Shown here: piece by piece, positions 1-7,873 of the stretch
Layout of the letters: each line of letters begins with the position of its first letter
Numbering within the stretch: position 1 is the first letter of the stretch
Position numbers and translations under genes: made by a program
Notes under the pieces: generated by a model
The model's database searches: none
What the model saw: the letters and a program-made list of their open reading frames with translations, nothing else
Told to the model about the DNA's origin: nothing
Origin: Ornithobacterium rhinotracheale DSM 15997
GTDB lineage: Bacteria; Bacteroidota; Bacteroidia; Flavobacteriales; Weeksellaceae
Reading direction: 5' to 3'
NCBI RefSeq assembly: GCF_000265465.1
Contig: NC_018016.1
Coordinates: 1,404,501 to 1,468,500, forward strand
DNA length: 64,000 nt

Positions 1-9
1 TAAAATATG

Positions 10-39
10 AAAGCCTTAGTTTTTTTACACTAAGGCTTT
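10..39 (+). terminator. Intrinsic terminator of a gene left of the window
   Basis: An 11-bp stem (10-20 with 29-39) and an 8-nt loop are followed on the + strand by a T tract, so it best serves a + strand gene ending before the window. On the minus strand it overlaps the last codons of the DMT permease gene, whose stop lies in the loop. Confidence 0.75.
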
Positions 40-930
40 TTTATTAGACTTCTTTTCGTTGATTAAATAAATACTAAGCAAAATCATTGCACCGCTGAAA
101 ATATGCCAAAAATTGAATTTTTCGCCGTCTAAGACGCCCCAGAATACCGCCACAAGCGGCATTAAATACGAAACCGTTGAGGCAAAAATAGGCGAAGAGG
201 TTTTCAATAATTTGTAAAATAAAATATACGCAATCGCTGTGCCCACGATAGAGAGCAAACTCACATAGCCCAATCCCTCGTATAGTTGTGTGCTCGAAAG
301 TGGCTTGAAATCGCAACACAATAAAATTATAGCCGAGGGAATAAGCCAAATTGTATAAACCAAAGCACTGATTTTTTCAGCATTAATGTGTGCTAATTTA
401 TTCTCGGTAATAAGGCTTCCCATGGCATAGCACGCACAGGCAAACACGATGAGCATAGCATACCAGAAATGGCTAGAGCCCGTGCTTTCTCCACTAAAAC
501 TTAAAATTCCAGCCCCTATGAATCCGATAATCGCTCCGATGATTTGTCGATTTTTACTCCTTTGCCCAAAGATTAAAAAATTAAGTATTAAAATAAAAAT
601 CGGAATCAAAGAATCCAAAACGCCCGCCGTAGAACTATCCACTTGAGTTTGTGCAATGGGAAACAAAAATAGTGGAAGGAAATTCCCCACAAATCCCGTA
701 ATGCTCACCCACATAATATCTCGCCAAGATAGCTTAGAAATGCTACGCAGGGCAATCGGTAGCAAGAAAACGCCCGCAATGAAACCTCTCAAGGCTCCGA
801 CTTGTATCGCTGTAAAAGCTTCTAAGGATTTTTTAATTAAAATAAAAGAGGAGCCCCAAGTGATGGATAAAATGGCTAAAAGAAACCATTTATTGCTCAA
901 CAATTGACTTAAAAATGATTTTTTATGCAT
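25..930 (-). CDS. DMT-superfamily EamA transporter
   Basis: This 301-residue inner-membrane protein is predicted to export a small metabolite; the substrate cannot be told from sequence. It has about ten hydrophobic helices arranged as two EamA halves. The first half begins with the motif WGSSFILIKKSLE near residue 25, and the second begins near residue 150 with SHFWYAMLIVFACACYAMGS. The length is normal for the family. It is followed downstream by the hairpin at 10-39, in which its stop codon lies. The FtsX-like permease gene ends 13 nt upstream of its start, so the two may be co-transcribed. Family assignment is firm; function is inferred only at family level. Confidence 0.88.
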   Translation of the reverse strand: MHKKSFLSQLLSNKWFLLAILSITWGSSFILIKKSLEAFTAIQVGALRGFIAGVFLLPIALRSISKLSWRDIMWVSITGFVGNFLPLFLFPIAQTQVDSSTAGVLDSLIPIFILILNFLIFGQRSKNRQIIGAIIGFIGAGILSFSGESTGSSHFWYAMLIVFACACYAMGSLITENKLAHINAEKISALVYTIWLIPSAIILLCCDFKPLSSTQLYEGLGYVSLLSIVGTAIAYILFYKLLKTSSPIFASTVSYLMPLVAVFWGVLDGEKFNFWHIFSGAMILLSIYLINEKKSNKKALV

Positions 931-943
931 GATATTTTAAACC

Positions 944-2119
944 TTAAACTTTTCGGCTTACAAAATATGAAACCACACTTCCTATGAATAAAACACTGAA
1001 AATGCTAATGAAATAATTTTCCCAAGTGAGTTTTACGGGAAATGCCAAGAAATCGGAAATGTAAACCAAGCCATAATATTTTTGGAGCAAAAGCAAAATC
1101 GTTCCGAGGATAAGCCCAAAGCCTAATGCATATAAACTGATGAGCAAGCCCGTGTAAAAAAACGATTTTTTAAGGTTTTTTTGGCTTAATCCCAAGCATC
1201 TCAATGTCTCGGACTGGTTTCTTTTATTTAAAATCAAAATCGCAACAGAACCCGCTAAATTAAACGAAGCGATACAGAGAATCAATATGAAAATCAAGTA
1301 GATTACTAAATTTTCGGTATTAATCATTTTCATAAAAGCAGCATTAAGCTCTTTGCGCGTGAGCACTTGGAATTTGTCGCCCAGTTCCTTTTTCAGTGCA
1401 TTTTGAATACTTTGGTTACTCCCATCGGTTGTGATTTCCAATGCCGAATATTGATTCGGGGCATAGTCCAAAAGCTTTTGAGCCAGCGGCAAATTCATGA
1501 AAATAAAATCGCTGTATTTGTCATTGATTCTAAAGATGCCCGTCGCATACGCCTCAACATGGTTAAAGGCTTCGTCTGGATTGGTAATAAGCCCTTCGCC
1601 AGGTTTGGGCACCAGAAGTTTCACAGCATTTTCGGTGTCGGGGAAAAGGCTTAGTCGCGTCGAAACATTGGTGCCGATGTTGATGTAGTCTGGCTCTTTA
1701 AAATCTAGAGGCTGCCCATAAAGCACCATGGAATCTAGACCAAAAATAGAATTAAATCGCTCATCGATTCCTTTTACAGTTACGATATGTTTTTTGCCTA
1801 AAAACTCTGCAAAAGCACGCTCTTCTACCACGGGGCAAATCGTTTTTACACCTTGTGTTTCTTGGATTTTTTGAAGCGTTTCGGGCGAAATTTTAAAAGA
1901 TTTACCTTGGCTAGGCTCCACCTTTATATCGGGATTGATATTGCTATAAAATTGAACATTGATGTCCTCTAATCCCGAAAAAACCGATAAAATTACGATT
2001 AAACAAGTCGTAACAAAGCCCAAGGCAAGAAACGCAATCCATGAAATCACATTCACTTCTATGGCGTTTTTTCCCGAGAAAATGTAACGGCTGGCTAATT
2101 TTACCGGAAACCAATTCAT
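944..2119 (-). CDS. FtsX-like ABC permease (LolC/LolE family)
   Basis: This 391-residue permease resembles the lipoprotein-releasing LolC/LolE proteins. It has one transmembrane helix near residues 22-50, a large periplasmic domain (about 50-265), and three C-terminal helices from about residue 270 containing an FtsX core. The N-terminus, with ASRYIFSGKNAIEVNVIS, is typical of the Bacteroidota LolE-like group. No ATPase gene is adjacent, so it must pair with a LolD-like subunit elsewhere. The gene starts at the stop codon of rbfA with a one-base overlap, indicating translational coupling. Lipoprotein release is inferred from family; other MacB/FtsX-type roles are possible. Confidence 0.87.
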   Translation of the reverse strand: MNWFPVKLASRYIFSGKNAIEVNVISWIAFLALGFVTTCLIVILSVFSGLEDINVQFYSNINPDIKVEPSQGKSFKISPETLQKIQETQGVKTICPVVEERAFAEFLGKKHIVTVKGIDERFNSIFGLDSMVLYGQPLDFKEPDYINIGTNVSTRLSLFPDTENAVKLLVPKPGEGLITNPDEAFNHVEAYATGIFRINDKYSDFIFMNLPLAQKLLDYAPNQYSALEITTDGSNQSIQNALKKELGDKFQVLTRKELNAAFMKMINTENLVIYLIFILILCIASFNLAGSVAILILNKRNQSETLRCLGLSQKNLKKSFFYTGLLISLYALGFGLILGTILLLLQKYYGLVYISDFLAFPVKLTWENYFISIFSVLFIGSVVSYFVSRKV

Positions 2120-2478
2120 TATAAAATCGGATTGTTTCCTTTGCCTTTCAATTCGCGCTCTATCGCATCTACTTTATCCAGCGACTCGTCGCTATAAAAT
2201 TGTAAATCAGGAACAATTCTCATTTGTTTGCCCACACGCTCGCCTAGCAATTTGCGGAAATAACTTTTGTTATCTACAATGGTTTTAAGCACCTCTGCAC
2301 GATACTGAGTAGGGAAAACGCTGATGTAGGTTTTGGCGATAGAAAGATCGCTAGTAGTGCGCACTTCCGTTACGCTCACCAGCAGCCCTTGTTTCATTTT
2401 ATTGCCTTCCACACGGAAAATCTCGGCAAGTTCTTGTTGTAATAATTGATTGACTTTATGTAATCTGTTACTTTCCAA
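2119..2478 (-). CDS. rbfA: Ribosome-binding factor A
   Basis: RbfA is a KH-fold protein that binds the 30S subunit and helps the maturation of the 5' end of 16S rRNA. The 119-residue protein begins ESNRLHKVNQLLQQELAEIF, matching the usual RbfA start, contains the segment KTYISVFP, and ends in the helix ESLDKVDAIERELK. Length agrees with the family. It is the first gene of a short operon with the overlapping FtsX-like permease. The upstream spacer (2479-2916) separates it from the divergent helicase gene. Confidence 0.95.
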   Translation of the reverse strand: MESNRLHKVNQLLQQELAEIFRVEGNKMKQGLLVSVTEVRTTSDLSIAKTYISVFPTQYRAEVLKTIVDNKSYFRKLLGERVGKQMRIVPDLQFYSDESLDKVDAIERELKGKGNNPIL

Positions 2479-2916
2479 AATGTATAAAATTTAAAATTTG
2501 AATCCCAAAAATAGGAGTTTTCATTGAATTTTTAGGTATAAACCCGTGTTTAATTATAGAAAATTACACGATGCAGAATTTGGATTAAAGCTTAATTAAA
2601 GCATGAGTTTAATAATCAAAAAAGATGGAATTTGTGTTTAAGGGTTGTGTAAATAGCTTGTTTTTTAAGGGATTAAGAGAGGTTCTGTTCAATTCGATGA
2701 GAAACGATTTTATCAAAAATATTAAAATAAATCGGGATAATTATCAATTTATCCAATAATAGTTCTATCTTTGCCCCCGAATTACAGAACAGAAAAGCGT
2801 CAGGACATTTATTTTCTCCTTCATTTTTAGCAATGATTTTTTAGAATTTAAAGTTTTAGTTTTTTGTAGAAAAACAGAGGACTCTTTTCTAATATTTAAA
2901 AATCAATCATTACTAA
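2479..2916. other. Divergent rbfA/helicase spacer
   Basis: This 438-nt spacer has no convincing ORF. It holds the helicase promoter element at 2766-2773 and a transcribed leader of roughly 140 nt before the helicase start at 2917. The leader contains a small hairpin (2859-2864 with 2870-2875). A stretch at 2831-2841 is partly complementary to 2898-2911, just ahead of the start codon. I see nothing recognisable in 2479-2760. Confidence 0.6.
2766..2773 (+). promoter_or_regulatory. -7 element of the DEAD-box helicase promoter
   Basis: TATCTTTG matches the Bacteroidota -7 consensus TAnnTTTG exactly. No clear -33 TTG is seen at the ideal distance. Transcription would begin near 2780, leaving a long leader of about 140 nt. 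Confidence 0.55.
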
Positions 2917-4263
2917 ATGAGAAAATCAAACAACAGCTTTTCAGGCTCTAAATCAGGGCGTGGAAAAAGAGGTTTTGCCTCTAAGAAAAACGGAAAATCT
3001 TTCACAAAATCAAAGAGAAACGCATCTTTTGGCGATGCTGAAAGAGGCGGAAGAGAAGAAAAATCATTCAAATTTAAAGGCGGAAAAAGCAGAAGACCTT
3101 CGGGCGGAGGCGGAAGAGGAAAAGCTAAAGGTGGAAACGGCAAAAAGCGTGGAAACTTTATCCCAGTAGAGAAATTCATTCACAAAGGGAGACCTATTCA
3201 AGAGGTGAAATACGAGGCAACGCAGCGTTACGACGAGATGCCAATTCACCCAAAATTGCTTAAAAATATCTTGAATATGGGATTTACCATGCCTACCGAG
3301 ATTCAAGAAAAGGCTTTTATGCCTATTAGCGAAATCAAAGATGTTTTGGGCGTTGCCAACACAGGAACAGGGAAAACTGCGGCATATTTAATCCCAATCA
3401 TCAATGCAATGCTTATGAGCGAAACACGTTTCTTTGGACTTGTAATGGTGCCTACTCGTGAGCTTGCAGAACAGGTGGAAGATGAGTTTAGAAAATTATC
3501 TAAAGGTTTAAAACTTTTCGGAACCTCATTTATCGGAGGACGCAGCATAAGCAATGATTTGCGTAAATTGAGAAAAGATTTTGATATCGTAATCGGCACG
3601 CCAGGTAGATTGGTAGATTTAAGCAAACGAAATGCTTTGAAATTCGAGAATTTCTCGGTCTTAATTCTAGATGAATTTGATCGCATGCTTGATATGGGAT
3701 TCAGCCAAGATGTGAACTTTATCACGCAAAAAATGACCAATCGTGATCAGACTTTATTGTTTTCTGCCACAGTGGATCAAGCACAGAAAGAAATTGTAGA
3801 TAATATTTTAGATAATCCTGTGGAAATTAAAGTTTCGCAAGGGAATGCCACCGCAGAGCATATAGACCAAGATGTAATGTACTATAAACGAAGAGATAAA
3901 TTCGATGTTTTATTGTCATTATTGGAAGAGGAAGGTTTTGAGAAAGTAATGATTTTTGCGGAAACTAAACGCGCAGTGAGCGAACTTAGCGATAAACTTA
4001 AAAAAGCTAAAATCAAAAGTGATGAAATTCATGGAGATAAAACGCAAAGCTACCGTAAAATAGCATTAAAAGACTTTAAATCAGGTAAAATCAAAGTTTT
4101 GGTAGGTACCGATGTAGCCGCAAGAGGATTAGACATCAGCGATGTTACACATGTGATTAATTACCAAGTGCCGCAAGATTATGAAACGTACATTCACCGA
4201 ATTGGTAGAACAGGTCGTGCCGGCAAAAAAGGTAAAGCCTATACTTTTGTAGAAAAGAAATAA
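2917..4263 (+). CDS. DEAD-box RNA helicase with basic N-terminal tail
   Basis: This 448-residue ATP-dependent RNA helicase probably acts in ribosome assembly or cold-dependent RNA unwinding. Residues 1-75 form a Ser/Gly/Arg/Lys-rich tail. The core follows, with the Q motif region GFTMPTEIQEK, motif I ANTGTGKT, Ia PTRELAEQ, Ib TPGRL, motif II as DEFD rather than DEAD, motif III SAT, motif V GTDVAARGLDIS and motif VI HRIGRTGRAGKKG. In other RhlE/CshA-type helicases the basic tail is usually C-terminal, so the N-terminal position is notable. A long leader and strong promoter precede it, and a terminator follows at 4281-4305. Confidence 0.95.
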   Translation: MRKSNNSFSGSKSGRGKRGFASKKNGKSFTKSKRNASFGDAERGGREEKSFKFKGGKSRRPSGGGGRGKAKGGNGKKRGNFIPVEKFIHKGRPIQEVKYEATQRYDEMPIHPKLLKNILNMGFTMPTEIQEKAFMPISEIKDVLGVANTGTGKTAAYLIPIINAMLMSETRFFGLVMVPTRELAEQVEDEFRKLSKGLKLFGTSFIGGRSISNDLRKLRKDFDIVIGTPGRLVDLSKRNALKFENFSVLILDEFDRMLDMGFSQDVNFITQKMTNRDQTLLFSATVDQAQKEIVDNILDNPVEIKVSQGNATAEHIDQDVMYYKRRDKFDVLLSLLEEEGFEKVMIFAETKRAVSELSDKLKKAKIKSDEIHGDKTQSYRKIALKDFKSGKIKVLVGTDVAARGLDISDVTHVINYQVPQDYETYIHRIGRTGRAGKKGKAYTFVEKK

Positions 4264-4280
4264 TTAAAAATTATAAATCA

Positions 4281-4305
4281 AAAGCCCCACACATTGTGGG
4301 GCTTT
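4281..4305 (+). terminator. Helicase terminator (copy 1 of a duplicated spacer)
   Basis: A perfect 10-bp stem (4281-4290 with 4296-4305) with loop ACATT is followed by T7. The block 4269-4318 recurs almost unchanged at 5660-5710. Confidence 0.92.
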
Positions 4306-4342
4306 TTTTGTTAAAAAATTTCCCTAAATTTTGGCATTTTTA

Positions 4343-4350
4343 TATTTTTG
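4343..4350 (+). promoter_or_regulatory. -7 element upstream of the 429-aa exported protein
   Basis: TATTTTTG fits TAnnTTTG. It lies 20 nt before the ATG at 4371, so the leader would be very short. Confidence 0.5.
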
Positions 4351-4370
4351 CCACAATTAATATTTTGTTT

Positions 4371-5660
4371 ATGAAAAAAAGATTTTCTTTATTACTAATT
4401 AGTTTTTGTACGGTTTTTTTATTTTCACAAAAATCTAAAAAACCTTATAAAGCTGTGGATGGGATAACTTATAATGTCGGAGATTATTTGCAATTAGGTG
4501 AGCCTACAAATAATGGTAAATATCAAACTATACTTTATGCTCCAAGAACTTCTATTTCAGATGTTTTAGGGGTGATTGATGCAATTACAGATCCTACAGG
4601 AAGTTCAAGTACAACTAATTCTAAAAAAGGAGGTTTTGCCGATTCTTCAATCAAGGGGAAACCTATAAAAATAGCTTTTTTTAAAAAAGAGAATTTAGGA
4701 GAAGCTGAGGCTGTATTTGCTTATTCTCGTTATGATGCTGATAATTTTTTAAAAATATTACTTGACACATCACTCTACTATGGAGAAGTAATTACGAAAA
4801 ATAAAGATTTTAAGCTAGCTAAATCAGGAGAATCATCAAATATTGATAATTCAGTAGTTTCGTTTGACCCTAATTTTGAAATTAAAATTATAGGTGATTA
4901 TGGGAATGTTAAGGATAGAACAATAAAAGTTGAGTTTACAATCTACAATAAATCAGATGTAGCTCAAGAAGTATATATATCTAGAAGTCAATATTTTTAT
5001 ACGAATTCAATAATGACAGATTTTGATGGGAACACTTATGTGGAGAGTGACAAGAAGATTGGTTCTGATTCTTGGGGTGCTACAATTCCTTCGAAAATTA
5101 AAATGAAAGTTATATACATTTTCCCAAAGGTAATGACTAATATAAAAAAAATAAGCATTGTGGATATTCCGATGTGTAGCAAGAATGCAATACCAGGAGA
5201 GTATAATAGAAATTGTGGAAATACATATTTAAAAAATATACCTGTAAATTGGGATGATAGTGAGGTTAAAAAACAAAGTGAAGATGGTGGGAATATTCAA
5301 TTATCGGATAAAGAATTGGATTTTGATATAATATCAGCAGAAGGGGATTTAAATACTAAAAAGGTAAGAATAGAATATTATTTTAGAAGTAAAGACGCTA
5401 AGGCTTCAATATGCCAGTATGATGCACCATATTTTGTAGATTCAGAGGGGGACATGTTTAGAGCTGATAAGTGGAGAATTGGAAACAAATATTGTGCTGA
5501 TTTACCCACAAATGTAAAAATAAAAGGATTTGCGGAAATGATAGATGTTCCCAAGTCGGTAAAAAGTATAGAGTATTTTAATTTACCTTATAGTCAAGAA
5601 ACTCCTAAAAGAACTAATGGAGAGAATGAAGCTCGAAAGATTAAAATCAGTTGGAAATAA
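4371..5660 (+). CDS. Exported protein of unknown function
   Basis: A 429-residue protein with an N-terminal signal peptide (MKKRFSLLLISFCTVFLFSQ). I chose the ATG at 4371 rather than an in-frame ATG at 4296, because the latter lies inside the preceding terminator and would bury the signal peptide. The mature part is polar and looks beta-rich. It seems to have two related halves, each ending with a cysteine-containing segment (around residues 265-290 and 355-395, with phrases such as KYCADLPTNVKIKG and ATIPSKIKMK). No family recognised. Codon use is more A+T-rich than the flanking helicase. It is bracketed by near-identical terminator blocks, which suggests it was acquired as a unit. Confidence 0.75.
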   Translation: MKKRFSLLLISFCTVFLFSQKSKKPYKAVDGITYNVGDYLQLGEPTNNGKYQTILYAPRTSISDVLGVIDAITDPTGSSSTTNSKKGGFADSSIKGKPIKIAFFKKENLGEAEAVFAYSRYDADNFLKILLDTSLYYGEVITKNKDFKLAKSGESSNIDNSVVSFDPNFEIKIIGDYGNVKDRTIKVEFTIYNKSDVAQEVYISRSQYFYTNSIMTDFDGNTYVESDKKIGSDSWGATIPSKIKMKVIYIFPKVMTNIKKISIVDIPMCSKNAIPGEYNRNCGNTYLKNIPVNWDDSEVKKQSEDGGNIQLSDKELDFDIISAEGDLNTKKVRIEYYFRSKDAKASICQYDAPYFVDSEGDMFRADKWRIGNKYCADLPTNVKIKGFAEMIDVPKSVKSIEYFNLPYSQETPKRTNGENEARKIKISWK

Positions 5661-5671
5661 ATTATAAACTA

Positions 5672-5698
5672 AAAAGCCCCACACATTGCGGGGCTTTT
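5672..5698 (+). terminator. Terminator (copy 2 of the duplicated spacer)
   Basis: A 9-bp stem (5672-5680 with 5690-5698) and T-run. It is the same sequence as the helicase terminator apart from one T-to-C change in the stem and small indels in the leading A-rich part. Confidence 0.9.
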
Positions 5699-5773
5699 TT
5701 TGTTAAAAAAATCTTGTGTTTCGGAAATTTTATAATTTTACAACTTCGTGATTAATGATAAAATTATTCAAAA

Positions 5774-6175
5774 ATGAAAAGATATTTGTTTTTTGCAGCT
5801 TTTCGGATTATATTTTTCTCTGTACTGGGGAGTCTTTTTTTAGCTTATATTGTATTTTTATTTAGTGCTCGCTCAAACGAACATAGACATTCTTGTGATA
5901 TGTCAGGAATCATTATTGGAATGTATCTCATGGTGGCATTATTGGGCTCTATTTCAAGTTCAATTTTTATTTTTTTAAATTTAATCAAGAATGTTAGGGA
6001 AAATAAATGGTACAATATACTATCTTTTTCAGCTTATTTATTCTTTGTTTTCTTGATACTTATTGAGCCAGATGCTTCAGAATTTCTTATTCTCGTTCCC
6101 AGTTTATTGCCTCTTTGTTTAATTTCTGTTTATGAGTATTTTCGTTTTAAGAAGAAATATTTGATTAAAAACTAA
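5774..6175 (+). CDS. Small integral membrane protein of unknown function
   Basis: A 133-residue protein with four predicted membrane helices: about residues 5-30, 43-68, 80-97 and 101-121. A short polar stretch with SNEHRHSCDMSG follows the first helix, and the C-terminus is basic (FRFKKKYLIKN). No family recognised. Base composition is A+T-rich like the preceding unknown gene and unlike the kinase that follows. It lies directly behind the second copy of the duplicated terminator block. Its own 3' end shares the ten bases AAACTAAAAA (6169-6178) with the start of that block, a possible decayed third copy. Confidence 0.65.
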   Translation: MKRYLFFAAFRIIFFSVLGSLFLAYIVFLFSARSNEHRHSCDMSGIIIGMYLMVALLGSISSSIFIFLNLIKNVRENKWYNILSFSAYLFFVFLILIEPDASEFLILVPSLLPLCLISVYEYFRFKKKYLIKN

Positions 6176-6184
6176 AAATTTACA

Positions 6185-6200
6185 CCTGTTACATCACAGG
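6185..6200 (+). terminator. Weak terminator-like hairpin
   Basis: Stem CCTGT/ACAGG with a six-base loop, followed by GC and T6. Only five base pairs, so termination may be weak. Confidence 0.45.
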
Positions 6201-6315
6201 GCTTTTTTACACTTAATAAATCCAAAAATTGACAAAAATCAAATCGTAGATACAAAAAAGTTTCTGCGATTTTTTTGTATCTTTACAAAGATAAATCAAT
6301 TTTAAAAAAGAAAAC

Positions 6316-7227
6316 ATGAGTAAAAAATATGCTTTAGGCGTGGATGTAGGCGGTAGCCATATCAGCTGTTGTGCAGTGGATATGGATACTCAAAAATTGG
6401 TAAAAGAAAGTTTCAAAAGAGAAAAACTCTCGCATACCGATACCAAAGAAAATATTTTAAAAACATGGGCAAAGGCAATCAACGAGTGTATGGAAAGCGT
6501 GGGCGTAGACAATGTGCTCGGTTTGGGCTTTGCAATGCCAGGGCCATTTAATTATAAAGAAGGTATCTCAATGCTTGAGCACAAATATCCCAATCTGTAT
6601 AAAACACATATTCCTACGGCTTTAAACGAATATTTAATCCAAAAACAAGAAATGCGATTCTTGAACGACGCCTCTGCATTTGCGGTGGGCGTGGCTTGGA
6701 TAGGCAAAGGAAAAGGCAAAGAGAAAGTAGTAGTCATTACGCTTGGAACGGGCTTTGGTAGTGCATATATCGATGGGGGCGTGCCTATCGTGGAGCGTGA
6801 AGATGTAGCACCAGAAGGCTGTTTGTGGCATTTGAAATTCAAAGATGGTATTGCCGATGAGTACTTTAGCACCCGCTGGTTTACAGGGGAATACGAAAAG
6901 AGAACGGGCAAAGCCATTCAAGGGGTAAAAGATGTGATTGATACGCCATTGAAAGATGAATTATTTACCGAGTTTGGTGAGAATTTAGGAAACTTCATTG
7001 CACCTTGGCTTAATAAATTTAATGCCGATATCTTAGTCATGGGCGGAAACATTTCGCTTGCCTATCCACATTTTGAAAAAACATTGCTCGAAACTTTAAA
7101 ACAAAACGGAAACCAAACGCCTGTGGCTGTTTCAGAACTAATGGAAGATGCCGCGATGATTGGTGCCGCACGCACTTTTGACGAAACTTATTGGGCAAAA
7201 GTGAAAGACAATTTACCTAAGTTTTAG
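6316..7227 (+). CDS. ROK-family sugar kinase
   Basis: This 303-residue cytoplasmic kinase probably phosphorylates glucose or a related hexose. It shows the ROK/ASKHA signature: phosphate-binding DVGGSHI near residue 9, the catalytic Asp in FLNDASAFAVG near residue 118, and GTGFGSAYIDGG near residue 148. The usual ROK zinc motif with clustered cysteines is absent, which points to the polyphosphate-glucokinase-like branch without proving its phosphate donor. A promoter-like TATCTTTA at 6279-6286 precedes it. Its last 23 bases (7204-7226) occur again after the next gene. The nearby GH92 enzyme would release mannose, so a role in sugar use fits. Confidence 0.88.
   Translation: MSKKYALGVDVGGSHISCCAVDMDTQKLVKESFKREKLSHTDTKENILKTWAKAINECMESVGVDNVLGLGFAMPGPFNYKEGISMLEHKYPNLYKTHIPTALNEYLIQKQEMRFLNDASAFAVGVAWIGKGKGKEKVVVITLGTGFGSAYIDGGVPIVEREDVAPEGCLWHLKFKDGIADEYFSTRWFTGEYEKRTGKAIQGVKDVIDTPLKDELFTEFGENLGNFIAPWLNKFNADILVMGGNISLAYPHFEKTLLETLKQNGNQTPVAVSELMEDAAMIGAARTFDETYWAKVKDNLPKF
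7204..7226 (+). repeat. ROK 3'-end direct repeat, copy 1
   Basis: These 23 bases encode the kinase C-terminus KDNLPKF and stop. They are identical to 7759-7781, which lies just beyond the DUF1877 gene. A chance match of this length in 64 kb is negligible. Confidence 0.95.
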
Positions 7228-7254
7228 ATTTTTAATCAATTAAATTGTGTTATT

Positions 7255-7755
7255 ATGGGAATGTGTGCTTGTTATTATTTGTTAAATAAGGAAGATGAAC
7301 TTTTAAATCTTTCGAGCAAAGGCGAAGAGGAATTGTTAGATTATATTGAGGAAAATTTAAGCGAAAGCGAAGACCTTGTAGATATTGATAAAATGTGGGA
7401 TGCGTTGCACTTTGTGTTTACTGGCTCCGAGTGCGGCATTGATTTGGAAAATCCTTTATCCATTGCCGTAGCAGGAGAAATTGAATTAGAAATCAGCGAT
7501 GGACTCGTGGCATTGGTAAGTAAAGAAAAAATCCCCCAAGTGGTAAAAGCACTTTCCGAATTTGATATGCCTAAGGCGTTAGCAAATTTCAGTATGCAAA
7601 AATGCAAAGAGGCAGAGATATATCCTAATATTTGGGATTATGAGGAGGAATTGGAAGAAATAAGAGAAGAATTGCAAGATGCATACAACGAGCTTTTAGC
7701 TTTCTATCAAAAGGCAGAAGAACAAGGAAAAAGCGTTCTTATAACTATTTATTAA
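7255..7755 (+). CDS. DUF1877 (YfbM-like) protein
   Basis: A 166-residue acidic cytoplasmic protein. The start MGMCACYY and the pattern of Leu/Glu-rich helices followed by WDALHFVFTG near residue 43 match the DUF1877/YfbM family, whose biochemical role is unknown. Such proteins often occur as stray single genes or near toxin/immunity loci; that association is background knowledge and nothing here proves it. It is flanked by exact 23-nt copies of the end of the upstream kinase gene, so it looks like an inserted single-gene unit. The start 27 nt after the kinase stop is clean. Confidence 0.85.
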   Translation: MGMCACYYLLNKEDELLNLSSKGEEELLDYIEENLSESEDLVDIDKMWDALHFVFTGSECGIDLENPLSIAVAGEIELEISDGLVALVSKEKIPQVVKALSEFDMPKALANFSMQKCKEAEIYPNIWDYEEELEEIREELQDAYNELLAFYQKAEEQGKSVLITIY

Positions 7756-7758
7756 GAC

Positions 7759-7781
7759 AAAGACAATTTACCTAAGTTTTA
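7759..7781 (+). repeat. ROK 3'-end direct repeat, copy 2
   Basis: Exact copy of 7204-7226, including the stop-codon TA, but outside any reading frame. It begins 4 nt after the DUF1877 stop codon. Confidence 0.95.
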
Positions 7782-7873
7782 AAAAATATGATTTTAAATG
7801 ATTTTCTTCCTCGTTTTTGATGAAATGAGGAAGAATTTTCATTAAATGAAAACAATAATAAATTCTTGAATTA

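Noticed and set aside
3303-3740. 145-codon minus-strand ORF
   Set aside because: Antisense to the conserved helicase core; no independent signals.
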